A stretch of 50,174 bases of DNA from NCBI GenBank assembly GCA_900313905.1, contig OMTG01000056.1, forward strand, positions 1-50,174, in the 5' to 3' direction. A program made the position numbers and the translations under genes. The notes under the pieces were generated by a model. It saw only the letters and a program-made list of their open reading frames with translations, was not told the DNA's origin and ran no database searches. Positions 25,761 to 35,543 of the stretch are shown here, piece after piece. Each line of letters begins with the position of its first letter. The stretch's first letter is position 1. The DNA is from an uncultured Actinomycetes bacterium. Lineage in GTDB: Bacteria; Actinomycetota; Coriobacteriia; Coriobacteriales; Atopobiaceae.

Positions 25761-25845
25761 GCGGTCCCGATGTATATGGATGAAGTGGACCGCTTTGGCT
25801 ATACATAGCGTCTTAGTATGATACGACACACAGGCACTTGTGCAA
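25761..25845 (-). promoter_or_regulatory. rpsP promoter and leader hairpin
   Basis: On the minus strand TTGCAC (25840-25845), 16 bp, TATCAT (25818-25823). The -35 overlaps a GCAC-TT-GTGC palindrome (25834-25843). The leader carries a perfect 7-bp stem GCGGTCC/GGACCGC (25761-25793) with a 19-nt loop. Confidence 0.6.
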
Positions 25846-25916
25846 GGTGCAGTTTTTGTGAATCGATGCCTACCTTTGAGCGATTTGGTCGCGATTTGCC
25901 CTCGCAGTGGGCAAAC

Positions 25917-25949
25917 CTTAAGAGAATGTTAAGCTACGACAGTTACGAT
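25917..25949 (+). promoter_or_regulatory. Putative promoter with OmpR-type direct repeats
   Basis: CTTAAG (25917-25922) and GTTAAG (25928-25933) are direct repeats spaced 11 bp, the spacing used by OmpR/PhoB-family regulators. TACGAT (25944-25949) may be the -10, so the repeats would overlap the -35 region, as for an activator. They lie about 55 bp upstream of the response regulator start, suggesting autoregulation. Confidence 0.5.
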
Positions 25950-25988
25950 GTCGGGGATACTTGGGTGCTGCATGTGAAAGGAATGCCC

Positions 25989-26669
25989 ATGAATGTTCTC
26001 GTGATAGAGGATGAACGCAAGCTCGCTGACGCAATCGTGAAGATCCTGACCGATGCTGGCTACAACGCCGAAGCGACGTACGACGGACAGAGCGGCCTCA
26101 CCTATGCGGAGAGCGGCCTTTACGACATAATCGTCCTGGACCGCATGCTTCCTGGCATGGATGGCATCGAGCTCCTGAAGCATCTCCGCCACGAGAAGAA
26201 CTCCATCCCGGTCCTCATGCTCACGGCCCGCACCTCCACCGAGGACAAGGTCGAGGGCCTCGATGCAGGCGCAGACGACTACCTGACGAAGCCGTTCGAG
26301 TCCGCCGAGTTCTTGGCACGCCTGCGTGCGCTGGGACGCCGCCAGGGCGAGATCATGCTCGACGAGGCGACCTTCGGAGACCTCACTCTCGACCTCAACA
26401 CCCATGACCTGAGCTGCGGCTCGAAGTCCGTGCACCTCTCGGGCAAGGAGTTCGAGGTCCTGAAGCTCCTCATGAGCTCGACCCAGCGCGTCGTCTCCAA
26501 GCAGGACCTCATGACCCGTGTCTGGGGCACCGACGGCGAGGCTTCCGAGAATTCCGCAGAAGCCTACATCTCGTTCCTGCGCAAGAAGCTCGCGCATATC
26601 AATTCAAAGGTCCAGATCACGACGCTGCGCATGCTCGGCTATCGTCTGGAGATGTTCGATCAGGAGTAG
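25989..26669 (+). CDS. OmpR-family response regulator
   Basis: Two-component DNA-binding regulator. Receiver domain 1-120 with acidic Glu7/Asp8, phospho-acceptor Asp51 (IIVLDRMLPGMDG), Thr79 and Lys101 (LTKPFE); a winged-helix output domain about 130-222 with LSGKEFEVLKLL. I take ATG at 25989 (226 residues), six bases after AAGGA; an ATG at 25983 adds two residues, and the long upstream frame is non-coding. The histidine kinase follows after 3 bp. It is transcribed divergently from rpsP. Confidence 0.95.
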   Translation: MNVLVIEDERKLADAIVKILTDAGYNAEATYDGQSGLTYAESGLYDIIVLDRMLPGMDGIELLKHLRHEKNSIPVLMLTARTSTEDKVEGLDAGADDYLTKPFESAEFLARLRALGRRQGEIMLDEATFGDLTLDLNTHDLSCGSKSVHLSGKEFEVLKLLMSSTQRVVSKQDLMTRVWGTDGEASENSAEAYISFLRKKLAHINSKVQITTLRMLGYRLEMFDQE

Positions 26670-26672
26670 CGG

Positions 26673-27920
26673 ATGCTCAAGAAGCTGCATCGGCAGTTCG
26701 TAATTGTCACAGTCTTCCTGGTAGGGCTCATACTCGTGGGTGTCATGGGTGTGAGCCTTTATTCCACCTATAGGAACCAGCGCATGATGGTCGATGATGC
26801 GCTCGACCGCATCATCCATAATGTCAACAATGCCTCGTCCTCGGGTGATACCAGCGTGAACCTCGGCAAGGACAACCCAAGGCCGAACATGCTGACTGCA
26901 GCCGTGAGGGTCGAGAGCGACGGCACGATCACGGGCTATACGACGACGATCGCCGAGCTCTCCGAAGACCAGCTCCAGGACACGATCAACGAGGTGCTTG
27001 AGAGCGGCCTCAGCTCAGGCAGCAGCTCGAACGAGCACATCACCTGGCATTCGACGCGCAATGCCGACGGCACGACGACCATCGCCCTGGTCGAGACCTC
27101 GATCATGGATGAGTCATTCAACCGCCAGCTCATATCGACGGTCTTCATCGTGATCGGCGCCATGCTCATCCTGCTCCTCATCTCCTGGTATCTGACCAAG
27201 TGGATGCTGAAGCCGGTCGAGAATGCCTGGTGCGCCCAGAAGCGCTTCGTGGCCGATGCCTCCCATGAACTCAAGACCCCGCTCGCCGTGATCCTTGCGA
27301 ACAGCCAGATCCTGCAGGCGGACGACACGATACCGAAGGATGCCCGCCGCTGGATCGATTCCACGACTGATGAGGCCCAGCAGATGTCCGACCTCGTGAA
27401 CGATCTCCTGACGCTGGCGCGTGCGGACGAGAGCGGCGCTGACGTGAAGAAGAAGATGCCGAAGGAGACCATCGACTTCTCCGATCTCGTCGACAGCGCA
27501 GCGCTCGAGTTCGATGCCGTGGCCTTCGAGCGTGGCTGCGAGCTCGACTCCACGATCGAGCCTGGCATCAAGGTGCAGGGAGATCCTTCCGCCCTGAAGC
27601 GGCTCACGAAGATTCTGGTCGACAATGCCACGAAGTACGCCCCGAAATCGTCGACGGTCACCCTTAGGCTCGCATCGGAGTCGGGGCATGCGGTCCTCTC
27701 CGTGAACAACATGGGCGCCCCGATCGATCCCGAGGAGCTCCCCCACCTCTTCGAGCGCTTCTATCGCTCCGACAAGGCCCGCACCCGCGAGACGGGCGGC
27801 TTCGGGCTTGGCTTGGCGATTGCGCAGTCCCTCACGGAGGCACACGGTGGTACGATTGGTGTCACAAGCGATGCCGAGCATGGCACCACGTTCACCGTCC
27901 GCCTTCCTGAAGTGCGCTGA
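26673..27920 (+). CDS. Membrane sensor histidine kinase
   Basis: Cognate kinase of the upstream regulator. TM1 about 9-31, an extracytoplasmic sensor of about 120 residues, TM2 about 153-175, then almost directly the H-box FVADASHELKTPL (His198) with no room for a full HAMP domain. The ATP-binding domain has the N-box (Asn318, LVDNATKYAP), FERFYRSD and GGFGLGLAIA. The G1 box Asp is replaced by Asn (VNNMGAPI), a variant seen in some active kinases. The sensor domain matches nothing I recognise, so the stimulus is unknown. Confidence 0.95.
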   Translation: MLKKLHRQFVIVTVFLVGLILVGVMGVSLYSTYRNQRMMVDDALDRIIHNVNNASSSGDTSVNLGKDNPRPNMLTAAVRVESDGTITGYTTTIAELSEDQLQDTINEVLESGLSSGSSSNEHITWHSTRNADGTTTIALVETSIMDESFNRQLISTVFIVIGAMLILLLISWYLTKWMLKPVENAWCAQKRFVADASHELKTPLAVILANSQILQADDTIPKDARRWIDSTTDEAQQMSDLVNDLLTLARADESGADVKKKMPKETIDFSDLVDSAALEFDAVAFERGCELDSTIEPGIKVQGDPSALKRLTKILVDNATKYAPKSSTVTLRLASESGHAVLSVNNMGAPIDPEELPHLFERFYRSDKARTRETGGFGLGLAIAQSLTEAHGGTIGVTSDAEHGTTFTVRLPEVR

Positions 27921-27922
27921 AG

Positions 27923-29194
27923 ATGCCTGATATATTCCATCAGAAAGATGACAGCACGGACGCCAGGGCCCTCCCCGCATGGGAGGGCCCTGCCATTGGC
28001 CTGCTCGACCTCGATGCCTTCTTCGCATCGGTGGAGCAGCTCGATCACCCCTCCTGGCGCGGCCGTCCTGTCATCGTCGGTGGCGACCCGAAGGACCGCG
28101 GCGTCGTCTCGACCGCCTCCTATGAGGCAAGGCGCTACGGCGTCCATTCCGCCATGCCATCCGCCACGGCAAAGAAGCTCTGCCCTGACGCCATATGGAC
28201 GCATGGCCATTTCGACCGCTATCGCGCCCTCTCGCGCCAGGTCATGTCCCTCATCCTCGATGAGACGCCCCTCATGGAGCAGATGTCCATCGATGAGGCC
28301 TTCTTCGATATCACGCCTGGCCGCTATTCGAACGAGCACCCGGTGCTGATCGCGAAGAGGCTCCAGGAGCGTGTCGCCGCTCTGGGGATCACCTGCTCGA
28401 TAGGGCTGGGCACGACCAAGACCGTGGCGAAGATCGCCTCGGAGGAGAAGAAGCCCCAGGGCCTTGTGGCCATCTATCCCGGACGTGAGGCAGCCTTCCT
28501 GGCGCCGCTCCCCCTCTCGCGCATGTCCGGCATCGGCAAGGCGACCGAGCGGCGCCTGCGCTCCTATGGGATGAGGACCTTGGGAGACCTTGCCCATGCT
28601 GACACAGGCGACCTTTTGGCCCTCCTGGGACAGGCAGGCCCCCAGCTCCAGCTCAGGGCCCAGGGACGGGAGAAGAGCCGGGTGAAGCCTGGCGACGAGC
28701 ATGATGCAGCGAAGTCGGTCTCGGCCGAGCATACCTTCCCGCACGACCTCGAGACGCCAGAAGACCTCGCTGCTGCCATCGACCTTGCGAGCGCGCGCTG
28801 CGGATCGCGCCTTCGTGCGCAGGGCCTTGCAGGCACGGTCGTGACGCTCAAGCTCCGCTTCGCCAATCTCCAGATACGGACGGCCCAGACCTCGGTCGGC
28901 GCCGCCACGGACGATGAGCATGTGTTCGGCCCCATCGCCCAGAAGCTTCTGCCGCAGCTCTGGCAGCCAGGGCAGGGCGTGCGTCTCGTCGGCATCGGCA
29001 TGTCGGGCTTCAACGATGCGAAGCCCCAGCAGCTGACGCTCGATTTCGATGGCACAGAAGAGAGCGGCCCGAAGCGGGACCTGCGCGCCCTCTCTTCGGC
29101 GACCGATGAAATACGGCGCCGCTTTGGAAGCAGCGCCGTCTCCTATGGCCGTGACCTCCGCCTGAAGGGCACCGATGCCCCAAGTCAGGGCTGA
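27923..29194 (+). CDS. dinB: DNA polymerase IV (Y family)
   Basis: Translesion polymerase. Palm motifs: LLDLDAFFASVE (Asp29/Asp31), VVSTASYEARRYGV and MSIDEAFFDI (Asp124/Glu125). The helix-hairpin-helix thumb region has MSGIGKATERRL, followed by the little-finger domain. Length 423, with about 20 extra N-terminal residues. The ATG is 2 bp after the histidine kinase stop, so it is very likely cotranscribed with the two-component genes. No beta-clamp motif was confidently placed. Confidence 0.96.
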   Translation: MPDIFHQKDDSTDARALPAWEGPAIGLLDLDAFFASVEQLDHPSWRGRPVIVGGDPKDRGVVSTASYEARRYGVHSAMPSATAKKLCPDAIWTHGHFDRYRALSRQVMSLILDETPLMEQMSIDEAFFDITPGRYSNEHPVLIAKRLQERVAALGITCSIGLGTTKTVAKIASEEKKPQGLVAIYPGREAAFLAPLPLSRMSGIGKATERRLRSYGMRTLGDLAHADTGDLLALLGQAGPQLQLRAQGREKSRVKPGDEHDAAKSVSAEHTFPHDLETPEDLAAAIDLASARCGSRLRAQGLAGTVVTLKLRFANLQIRTAQTSVGAATDDEHVFGPIAQKLLPQLWQPGQGVRLVGIGMSGFNDAKPQQLTLDFDGTEESGPKRDLRALSSATDEIRRRFGSSAVSYGRDLRLKGTDAPSQG

Positions 29195-29218
29195 TATGCC
29201 TGCATCACGCCTTGGGGC
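29177..29218. terminator. Shared hairpin between convergent dinB and rsfS
   Basis: Eight-base arms GCCCCAAG (29177-29184) and CTTGGGGC (29211-29218) with a long 26-nt loop, overlapping the dinB 3' end and preceding the rsfS stop. It could terminate transcription from either side; the T tracts are poor. Confidence 0.4.
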
Positions 29219-29221
29219 CCA

Positions 29222-29611
29222 TCAGGCCTCTGCAGGCTTCGCATCCTCGTCTTCCTCGCCGAATCCGAGCTCGACGCGCGGGGCATCGCCCCAGAGGCGC
29301 TCGATGCGGTAGAACTCGCGCGTCTCCTGGTCGAAGACGTGGATCACGACCGCACCATAATCCATCAGGATCCACCTCTTGCCGGCGCGCCCCTCGATGC
29401 TCAGCGGGTCCTCATGGCAGTTCTCGCGGACCTTCTTCTCGATCTCGTCGACCACGGCATCGGCCTGATGCGCATTCATGGTCGTCGCGATCAGGAAGTA
29501 GTCGCACACGTCGGAAAGCTCGGTCAGGTCCAGAAGGACGATATCGTAGGCTTTCTTGTCGTCAGCTGCGGCAGCTGCGATCTTGGCAAGTTCCAGCGGT
29601 GTCACACTCAT
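29222..29611 (-). CDS. rsfS: Ribosome silencing factor
   Basis: RsfS (Iojap/YbeB) binds L14 and blocks subunit joining when nutrients are short. Family features: KAYDIVLLDLTELSDVCDYF near residue 20, the NAHQADAVVDEIEKKV helix and WILMDYGAVVIHVFDQETREFY. Length 129 with a short acidic tail. Its ATG overlaps the yqeK stop (ATGA), so it is translationally coupled. It is the last gene of the rplU-to-rsfS cluster. Confidence 0.97.
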   Translation of the reverse strand: MSVTPLELAKIAAAAADDKKAYDIVLLDLTELSDVCDYFLIATTMNAHQADAVVDEIEKKVRENCHEDPLSIEGRAGKRWILMDYGAVVIHVFDQETREFYRIERLWGDAPRVELGFGEEDEDAKPAEA

Positions 29612-30255
29612 GCGGTTTCCTTCTCTATCAGTGCATTGTAGATATCGATCGTTCCCTCGTAGAGGTAGCGCCTCGTCTCGATCACATAGACGATCCCATC
29701 CGCAAATGAGGTCTTGAACACCTCATCGAGCGGCGAGGATCCAGCCATCGCACGTACCTCTTCTATACCCGGCGACGGCTTGCGCAACGGCTCTATCCCG
29801 TCAGCCACAAAAAGCACCATATCGAGCGCAGACATGTCAGCAGCACCGGTCGTATGGCGCGAGATGGCCTGCCAGACGCTCCCAGGAAGCTCTGGATAGC
29901 GCTCAGGCAGAATCTTTGCGGCAATGATCCCATGGAGGAGCGGCTGCACCTTCTCGAGCGGCGCCCCCATCTCGATTCCCAAGGCAGCCGCCTCGTCGAT
30001 CTGCCGGTCGTTCGTCCAGGCCTTGCACCAGTCATGGAGGATGCCTGAGCAGCGGGCCTCGAAGGGATCTGCCCCATAGATGCTCGCCATCCACTCGGCG
30101 CAGCGTGCGACGGAGAGCGAATGGGCGAGGCGCTTCGGCTTCTCGGCGAGCTGCACCCGGATGTCGCGCTCAAGCCTCGCAAGTTCATCTCTCTGGGCTT
30201 CCGTATAGGGGATATCCACCAGAGGATGGGACCATGCACGCTTGCTATCTGCCAT
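29608..30255 (-). CDS. yqeK: HD-domain hydrolase YqeK
   Basis: HD-superfamily protein; YqeK proteins hydrolyse Ap4A symmetrically. HD-site residues: HSLSVARCAEW (His near 45) and ILHDWCKAW (HD near 73), with further metal-ligand His in LLHGIIAAK and RHTTG. I start at the ATG at 30255, overlapping the nadD end by 11 bp, giving 215 residues. The nadD-yqeK-rsfS order is conserved in Gram-positive bacteria. Confidence 0.93.
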   Translation of the reverse strand: MADSKRAWSHPLVDIPYTEAQRDELARLERDIRVQLAEKPKRLAHSLSVARCAEWMASIYGADPFEARCSGILHDWCKAWTNDRQIDEAAALGIEMGAPLEKVQPLLHGIIAAKILPERYPELPGSVWQAISRHTTGAADMSALDMVLFVADGIEPLRKPSPGIEEVRAMAGSSPLDEVFKTSFADGIVYVIETRRYLYEGTIDIYNALIEKETA

Positions 30256-30919
30256 ATTTCCCTGCCTTCGCGCCATAGAGCTGATGTTTGTGGAGATACC
30301 CCGTCACTGAGTCCGGCGTCAGATAGCGCAGGCTCTGCCCTTTCGCCACGCGGTCCCTCAGGTAGGAGGAGGATATGGCAAGGGCCGGCACCTCGAGATA
30401 GATGACATGGAAATCGATGCCCGAGGAATCGATCGCCGCCGACGCCTTGTCCAGATTGTAGCCCGGACGGGTGGCGCCCACGAGCGTCGCGTTCTCGGCG
30501 ATGCTCGCCGAATCATACCAGCGCACGACCTCGGCAATGGCATCGGCGCCGGTGATGAAGTAGAGCTCGACATTGGGAGGATAGTAGTCCTTCAGCATCC
30601 GGAGGGTATCTGCCGTATAGGTGATGCCCTCGCGGTCGATCTCGAAGCGGCTGGCGACGAAATGCGGATTGTCGGACGTTGCCAGCAGCGTCATCGCATA
30701 GCGGTCCTCCCCCGAGGCGATGCGCTTGCCCTGCTTGAAGGCAGGGCTTCCCGCTGGCATGAAGACCACGATATCGAGGTCGAGATCGTCGTAGGCCTGC
30801 TCGGCCGCTACGAGATGCCCGTTGTGGATAGGATCGAAGGTGCCGCCCATGATGCCGAGGCGGTAGGTCCGTCCTGGGTCCATGCCCAGCTGGGGCAGAT
30901 CCATGATCGCGTTTTGCAT
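30245..30919 (-). CDS. nadD: Nicotinate-nucleotide adenylyltransferase
   Basis: Converts NaMN + ATP to NaAD in NAD synthesis. The nucleotidyltransferase motif GIMGGTFDPIHNGHL is near residue 22 and the ISSSYLRDR motif is near the C-terminus. ATG at 30919 gives 224 residues with about 20 residues before the core; an AAGGAG lies 12 bases upstream. It follows proB by 22 bp. Confidence 0.96.
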   Translation of the reverse strand: MQNAIMDLPQLGMDPGRTYRLGIMGGTFDPIHNGHLVAAEQAYDDLDLDIVVFMPAGSPAFKQGKRIASGEDRYAMTLLATSDNPHFVASRFEIDREGITYTADTLRMLKDYYPPNVELYFITGADAIAEVVRWYDSASIAENATLVGATRPGYNLDKASAAIDSSGIDFHVIYLEVPALAISSSYLRDRVAKGQSLRYLTPDSVTGYLHKHQLYGAKAGKYGR

Positions 30920-30941
30920 GCGTCTCACTCCTTGGGAAGCC

Positions 30942-32057
30942 TCAGAATACGAGCATCTCGTCACGGTGGACCAGAGGCGCGCCTTCACGCTCAGGCAGGA
31001 AGCGCTCAATCACATCAAGCTTGAGGCCACGGATGCGCACAACCTCGTCCGAGCTGTATTTCGCAAGGCCCCGTGCGACGAGCGTGCCATCCTGGGCCTT
31101 GATATCTACGACATCGCCTATCCCGTAGCTGCCTTCGGTCGCGACCACGCCGACCGGAAGGAGCGACGAGCCCTTCTGCGTCAGGGCCGCCACTGCCCCT
31201 TCATCGATCGTGAGGGTGCCCTGAGGCACGCCGGCAAGGCCGATCCAGAGCTTGCGGGCCGACTCATGCGGGCTTGCGGACGCCTCCGCCTCGAAGCGCG
31301 TGCCGACGCCCTCGCCGTGGGCCACATCGATGAGGACATGCTCCTGCCTGCCTTGGCAGATCGTGAGCGGGATGCCTGCTGCAAGCATGGCGCGGGCTGC
31401 ACGGAGCTTCGAGGCCATCCCTCCGGTGCCGAAGGCAGAGCCTGCCCCTTCCGCCATCTCCATGATCTCAGGCGTGAGCTCGCTCACACGATGGATGAGA
31501 TGGGCGCGAGGATGCGTCTGCGGGTTTGCATCATAGAGCCCTGCCACGTCGGAAAGGATCACATAGAGCTCTGCCCCGACGAGCGTCGAGACGATGGCGC
31601 CCAGCATATCGTTGTCGGAGAAGGTGAGCTCGGAGACCGAGACCGTGTCGTTCTCATTCACGATGGGTACGACGCCCAGGTCCATGAGGCGCTGGAAGGT
31701 ATTGCGGGTGTTGAGATAGCACTCGCGGTCGACGACGTCCCTCCTTGTCATGAGCACCTGGCCTGCAGCATAGCCGCGCTCGGCCAGGATTTCGGCATAG
31801 GTCTCCGTGAGGGCCGCCTGGCCTGCTGCACAGCAGGCCTGGAGCGTCGGCAGGTCTTTCGGGCGTGAGGCGATGCCGAGACGCTCCATGCCGGCAGCAG
31901 CAGCGCCTGAGGACACGACCACGACCTTCCAGCCCTCCTCCATGAGGGTGGCCACCTGATCGCACAGGCTCCGTATGAAGGCGCGGTCAGGGGCGCCCGT
32001 CTTGTCCACGAGCGTCGACGATCCTATCTTCACGACCAGGGGGCCTCTTGCCTGCAT
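30942..32057 (-). CDS. proB: Glutamate 5-kinase
   Basis: First step of proline synthesis. Amino-acid kinase domain with VVKIGSSTLVDK near the N-terminus, NENDTVSVSEL and the GTGGMASKLRAA region; a C-terminal PUA domain (about 275-365). ATG at 32057 gives 371 residues and is one base after the obgE stop. proA is not adjacent in this window. Confidence 0.96.
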   Translation of the reverse strand: MQARGPLVVKIGSSTLVDKTGAPDRAFIRSLCDQVATLMEEGWKVVVVSSGAAAAGMERLGIASRPKDLPTLQACCAAGQAALTETYAEILAERGYAAGQVLMTRRDVVDRECYLNTRNTFQRLMDLGVVPIVNENDTVSVSELTFSDNDMLGAIVSTLVGAELYVILSDVAGLYDANPQTHPRAHLIHRVSELTPEIMEMAEGAGSAFGTGGMASKLRAARAMLAAGIPLTICQGRQEHVLIDVAHGEGVGTRFEAEASASPHESARKLWIGLAGVPQGTLTIDEGAVAALTQKGSSLLPVGVVATEGSYGIGDVVDIKAQDGTLVARGLAKYSSDEVVRIRGLKLDVIERFLPEREGAPLVHRDEMLVF

Positions 32058-32058
32058 G

Positions 32059-33474
<1,416 letters not shown>

Positions 33475-33545
33475 CTAGGCCATATTGTCTTGAGTATAGA
33501 GGTTGCTTTCCCGAGATGTGGGAGGCAGATGCGCTTCCCATAGAA

Positions 33546-33571
33546 AAAGGGACCCTGTGAAGGGTCCCTTT
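33546..33571 (-). terminator. Terminator after rpmA
   Basis: Perfect 11-bp arms AAAGGGACCCT and AGGGTCCCTTT with a 4-nt loop, flowing into TTTTT on the minus strand, 22 bp beyond the rpmA stop. It separates rplU-rpmA from obgE. Confidence 0.9.
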
Positions 33572-33593
33572 CAGACAATCTGTTGAGATGCCC

Positions 33594-33842
33594 TTAGGCT
33601 GTACGCACGTGCACCGTGTGCTTCTTGCCCTGGGTGAACTCGACCGTGCCCTCAGCCAGTGCAAACAGGGTGTAGTCCCTGCCGCAGCCGACATTCTCGC
33701 CCGGAGCGATGTGCGTGCCGCACTGACGAACGAGGATCTCGCCGGTCTTCACGTGCTGGCCTGCAAAGCGCTTCGTGCCGAGACGCTGACCGCCTGAATC
33801 GCGGCCGTTGCGAGACGAGCCGCCGCCCTTCTTGTGTGCCAT
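33594..33842 (-). CDS. rpmA: 50S ribosomal protein L27
   Basis: Large-subunit protein near the peptidyl-transferase centre. The 82-residue sequence begins [20 protein letters not shown], with no N-terminal cleavage extension of the Firmicutes type. Consistently, no Prp-like protease gene lies between rplU and rpmA. It is 40 bp after rplU. Confidence 0.98.
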   Translation of the reverse strand: MAHKKGGGSSRNGRDSGGQRLGTKRFAGQHVKTGEILVRQCGTHIAPGENVGCGRDYTLFALAEGTVEFTQGKKHTVHVRTA

Positions 33843-33882
33843 GATGATACCTGCCTATCTGCTTGCTATGCCGAACGAGAAT

Positions 33883-34224
33883 CTACTCCGCCGTCTCTGC
33901 AGACTGAGCTGCAGCCTCAATCGGAAGCGCCGTAATCTGGAGCTTCGTGAGGTTCTGACGGTGACCACGGGTGCGGTGATAGCGCTTGCGCTTCTTGAAC
34001 TTGAAAACGAGCTGCTTCTCACCCTTAAACTGCTCCAGCACCTTGGCAGTAACCTTCTTGTCGGAGAGGGTGGATGCATCAACGGTGATCTGGTTGCCAT
34101 CGTTGAGCATGAGGACGTCAAGCTGAACTTCGTCGCCGGGCTGTGCATCGAGCTTCTCGACGTCGATGACATCGCCCTCGGCAACCTTGTACTGCTTGCC
34201 GCCAGTGGATACGATTGCGTACAT
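33883..34224 (-). CDS. rplU: 50S ribosomal protein L21
   Basis: Large-subunit protein. The ATG at 34224 gives 113 residues starting MYAIVSTGGKQYKV, as in the family, with AAGGG seven bases upstream. The signature KFKKRKRYHRTRGHRQ is near residue 80. An Ala/Glu tail extends the C-terminus. It has a good promoter upstream (34266-34294). Confidence 0.98.
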   Translation of the reverse strand: MYAIVSTGGKQYKVAEGDVIDVEKLDAQPGDEVQLDVLMLNDGNQITVDASTLSDKKVTAKVLEQFKGEKQLVFKFKKRKRYHRTRGHRQNLTKLQITALPIEAAAQSAETAE

Positions 34225-34265
34225 GTGTGAACCCTTCATTGCTGAGTTGAGTGCAACAGCTAGCT

Positions 34266-34294
34266 ATTTTACTAGCGCGCAGAGCAATCGTCAA
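34266..34294 (-). promoter_or_regulatory. rplU-rpmA promoter
   Basis: TTGACG (34289-34294), a 17-bp spacer and TAAAAT (34266-34271) on the minus strand, about 40 bp upstream of the rplU start. Confidence 0.75.
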
Positions 34295-34529
34295 TCAGAA
34301 AAAGTCAACTACCTGCGGTTTAAGTACGAAATGTGGACGTTCCTTCATGACTTGGCCTTGTGCCTGAACAAGGATAGCCTCATGCCGCGCACATTTGCCA
34401 AGATCTTCCCGTTATTCCACAGCTTCATCATCTTGCGCATCATCTTCCAGCTGGATGCCTCGGCTCCCCATTCCTTATGAAGGCACTTGCATGCTCAGAT
34501 GGCAGCATGATGCCACGGAATGCAGGAGC
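34295..34529. other. Intergenic region with a possible gene remnant
   Basis: No normal gene is seen. On the minus strand one frame is open from a TGA near 34497 to a TGA near 34350 and reads as a plausible basic peptide tail (KEWGAEASSWKMMRKMMK, then KLWNNGKILANVRGMRLSLF), about 48 codons. It lacks a start codon with an SD: the first ATG gives only about 32 residues. It may be the 3' remnant of a lost gene. A hairpin CCTTGT/ACAAGG (34356-34373) lies at its end. Confidence 0.35.
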
Positions 34530-35513
34530 CTAGCCAATCTCTATGTAGCCGGAATCGCCGGAGTCCGTCTGCGCGCCCTGGGAAAGGAGCGGGATGATGA
34601 TCGGCTCCTCTTCCTTCCCATCCTCTTCCACCTTGGCATGCCTGAAATCCGGCATCGTGAAGGAGATGCTGGAAGGATCGATCGGAAGCTCGCCTGTGAT
34701 ATGGGCCTCGACCCCCTTGCCGGAGATGACGGTGCCGCCGAAGCCGATGGCGCTCTTGAGCGCCCAGCCCAGGCCCGGCACAGCCTTCGAGACGCTGCGG
34801 GCAAGCGCACGATAGGCAAATCCTGCACCTGCCACCATCGCAAGGTCGACCGCCGACTGGGCGGAGATGCCCTTCCCATAGACATTCATGAGATCCAGGG
34901 CAAGCTTCTCCTGTGTTGCAAGCATGACCGGGAGGTCGGCATTCGGGATGAAGGCGATGGCGCCGACGCCTGCATTGGCAAGGGCGCTCTCCTGGATGAG
35001 TGCCGAAGCCACCGCCTTGCGGCAGAACGGGAAGCTCCGCGCCAGAAGGATCCTCTCGGGGCTGTGGGAGATCGACTCGGCGAGCTTCTCCATCACGGCG
35101 TCGCTTTCGGTCGCTGCCACGATATCGATGTACTGCTCCGCGCCTTCCGTGATATGGGGAGCTTCGAGCGCGGTCGGCACCACGAGGGCACACGGCACAG
35201 GGTCCTCTTCCTCGACGCAGCGAAGCGCCACCTGCGCCGCTTCTCTTCCCTGCGTCCCGACGGCGATAACCACGAGATCCGTGTCTGCATCGGGTGCCAC
35301 CTGAGCACGCGAGGCAAGGTCCCAGACCAGGACCGACGCCTTGGCGGTCTCGGGCACGAAGGCCTTCTTCAGCGCCTGCACATGCTCTGGATGGGCGCCA
35401 TCCCCTACGAGGACCTCCACCTTCACCTGCTCATCAGAGCGGGCGCTTGCAGACTGCACGTCCTGGACGACTTCCAGGATCTTGCTGACGGGAATGCCCT
35501 TCTTCTTGGCCAC
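34530..35513 (-). CDS. DUF697-like protein, unknown function
   Basis: The segment 180-270 resembles the DUF697 domain found in YcjF and at the C-terminus of some Era-like GTPases: AIAFIPNADLPVMLATQEKL, VYGKG, and hydrophobic stretches about 221-265. The N-terminal ~150 residues look like a Rossmann/GTPase-type alpha-beta fold (VLVWD, TDLVVIAVG, ALVVPT) but contain no P-loop. The C-terminal ~50 residues are acidic. Start is GTG after AAAGGAG. It follows rodA by 30 bp at the end of the mre-rodA cluster, suggesting a cell-envelope role by context only. Confidence 0.75.
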   Translation of the reverse strand: MAKKKGIPVSKILEVVQDVQSASARSDEQVKVEVLVGDGAHPEHVQALKKAFVPETAKASVLVWDLASRAQVAPDADTDLVVIAVGTQGREAAQVALRCVEEEDPVPCALVVPTALEAPHITEGAEQYIDIVAATESDAVMEKLAESISHSPERILLARSFPFCRKAVASALIQESALANAGVGAIAFIPNADLPVMLATQEKLALDLMNVYGKGISAQSAVDLAMVAGAGFAYRALARSVSKAVPGLGWALKSAIGFGGTVISGKGVEAHITGELPIDPSSISFTMPDFRHAKVEEDGKEEEPIIIPLLSQGAQTDSGDSGYIEIG

Positions 35514-35543
35514 AGGGTCTCCTTTCGAACAGACACGGCCCGC

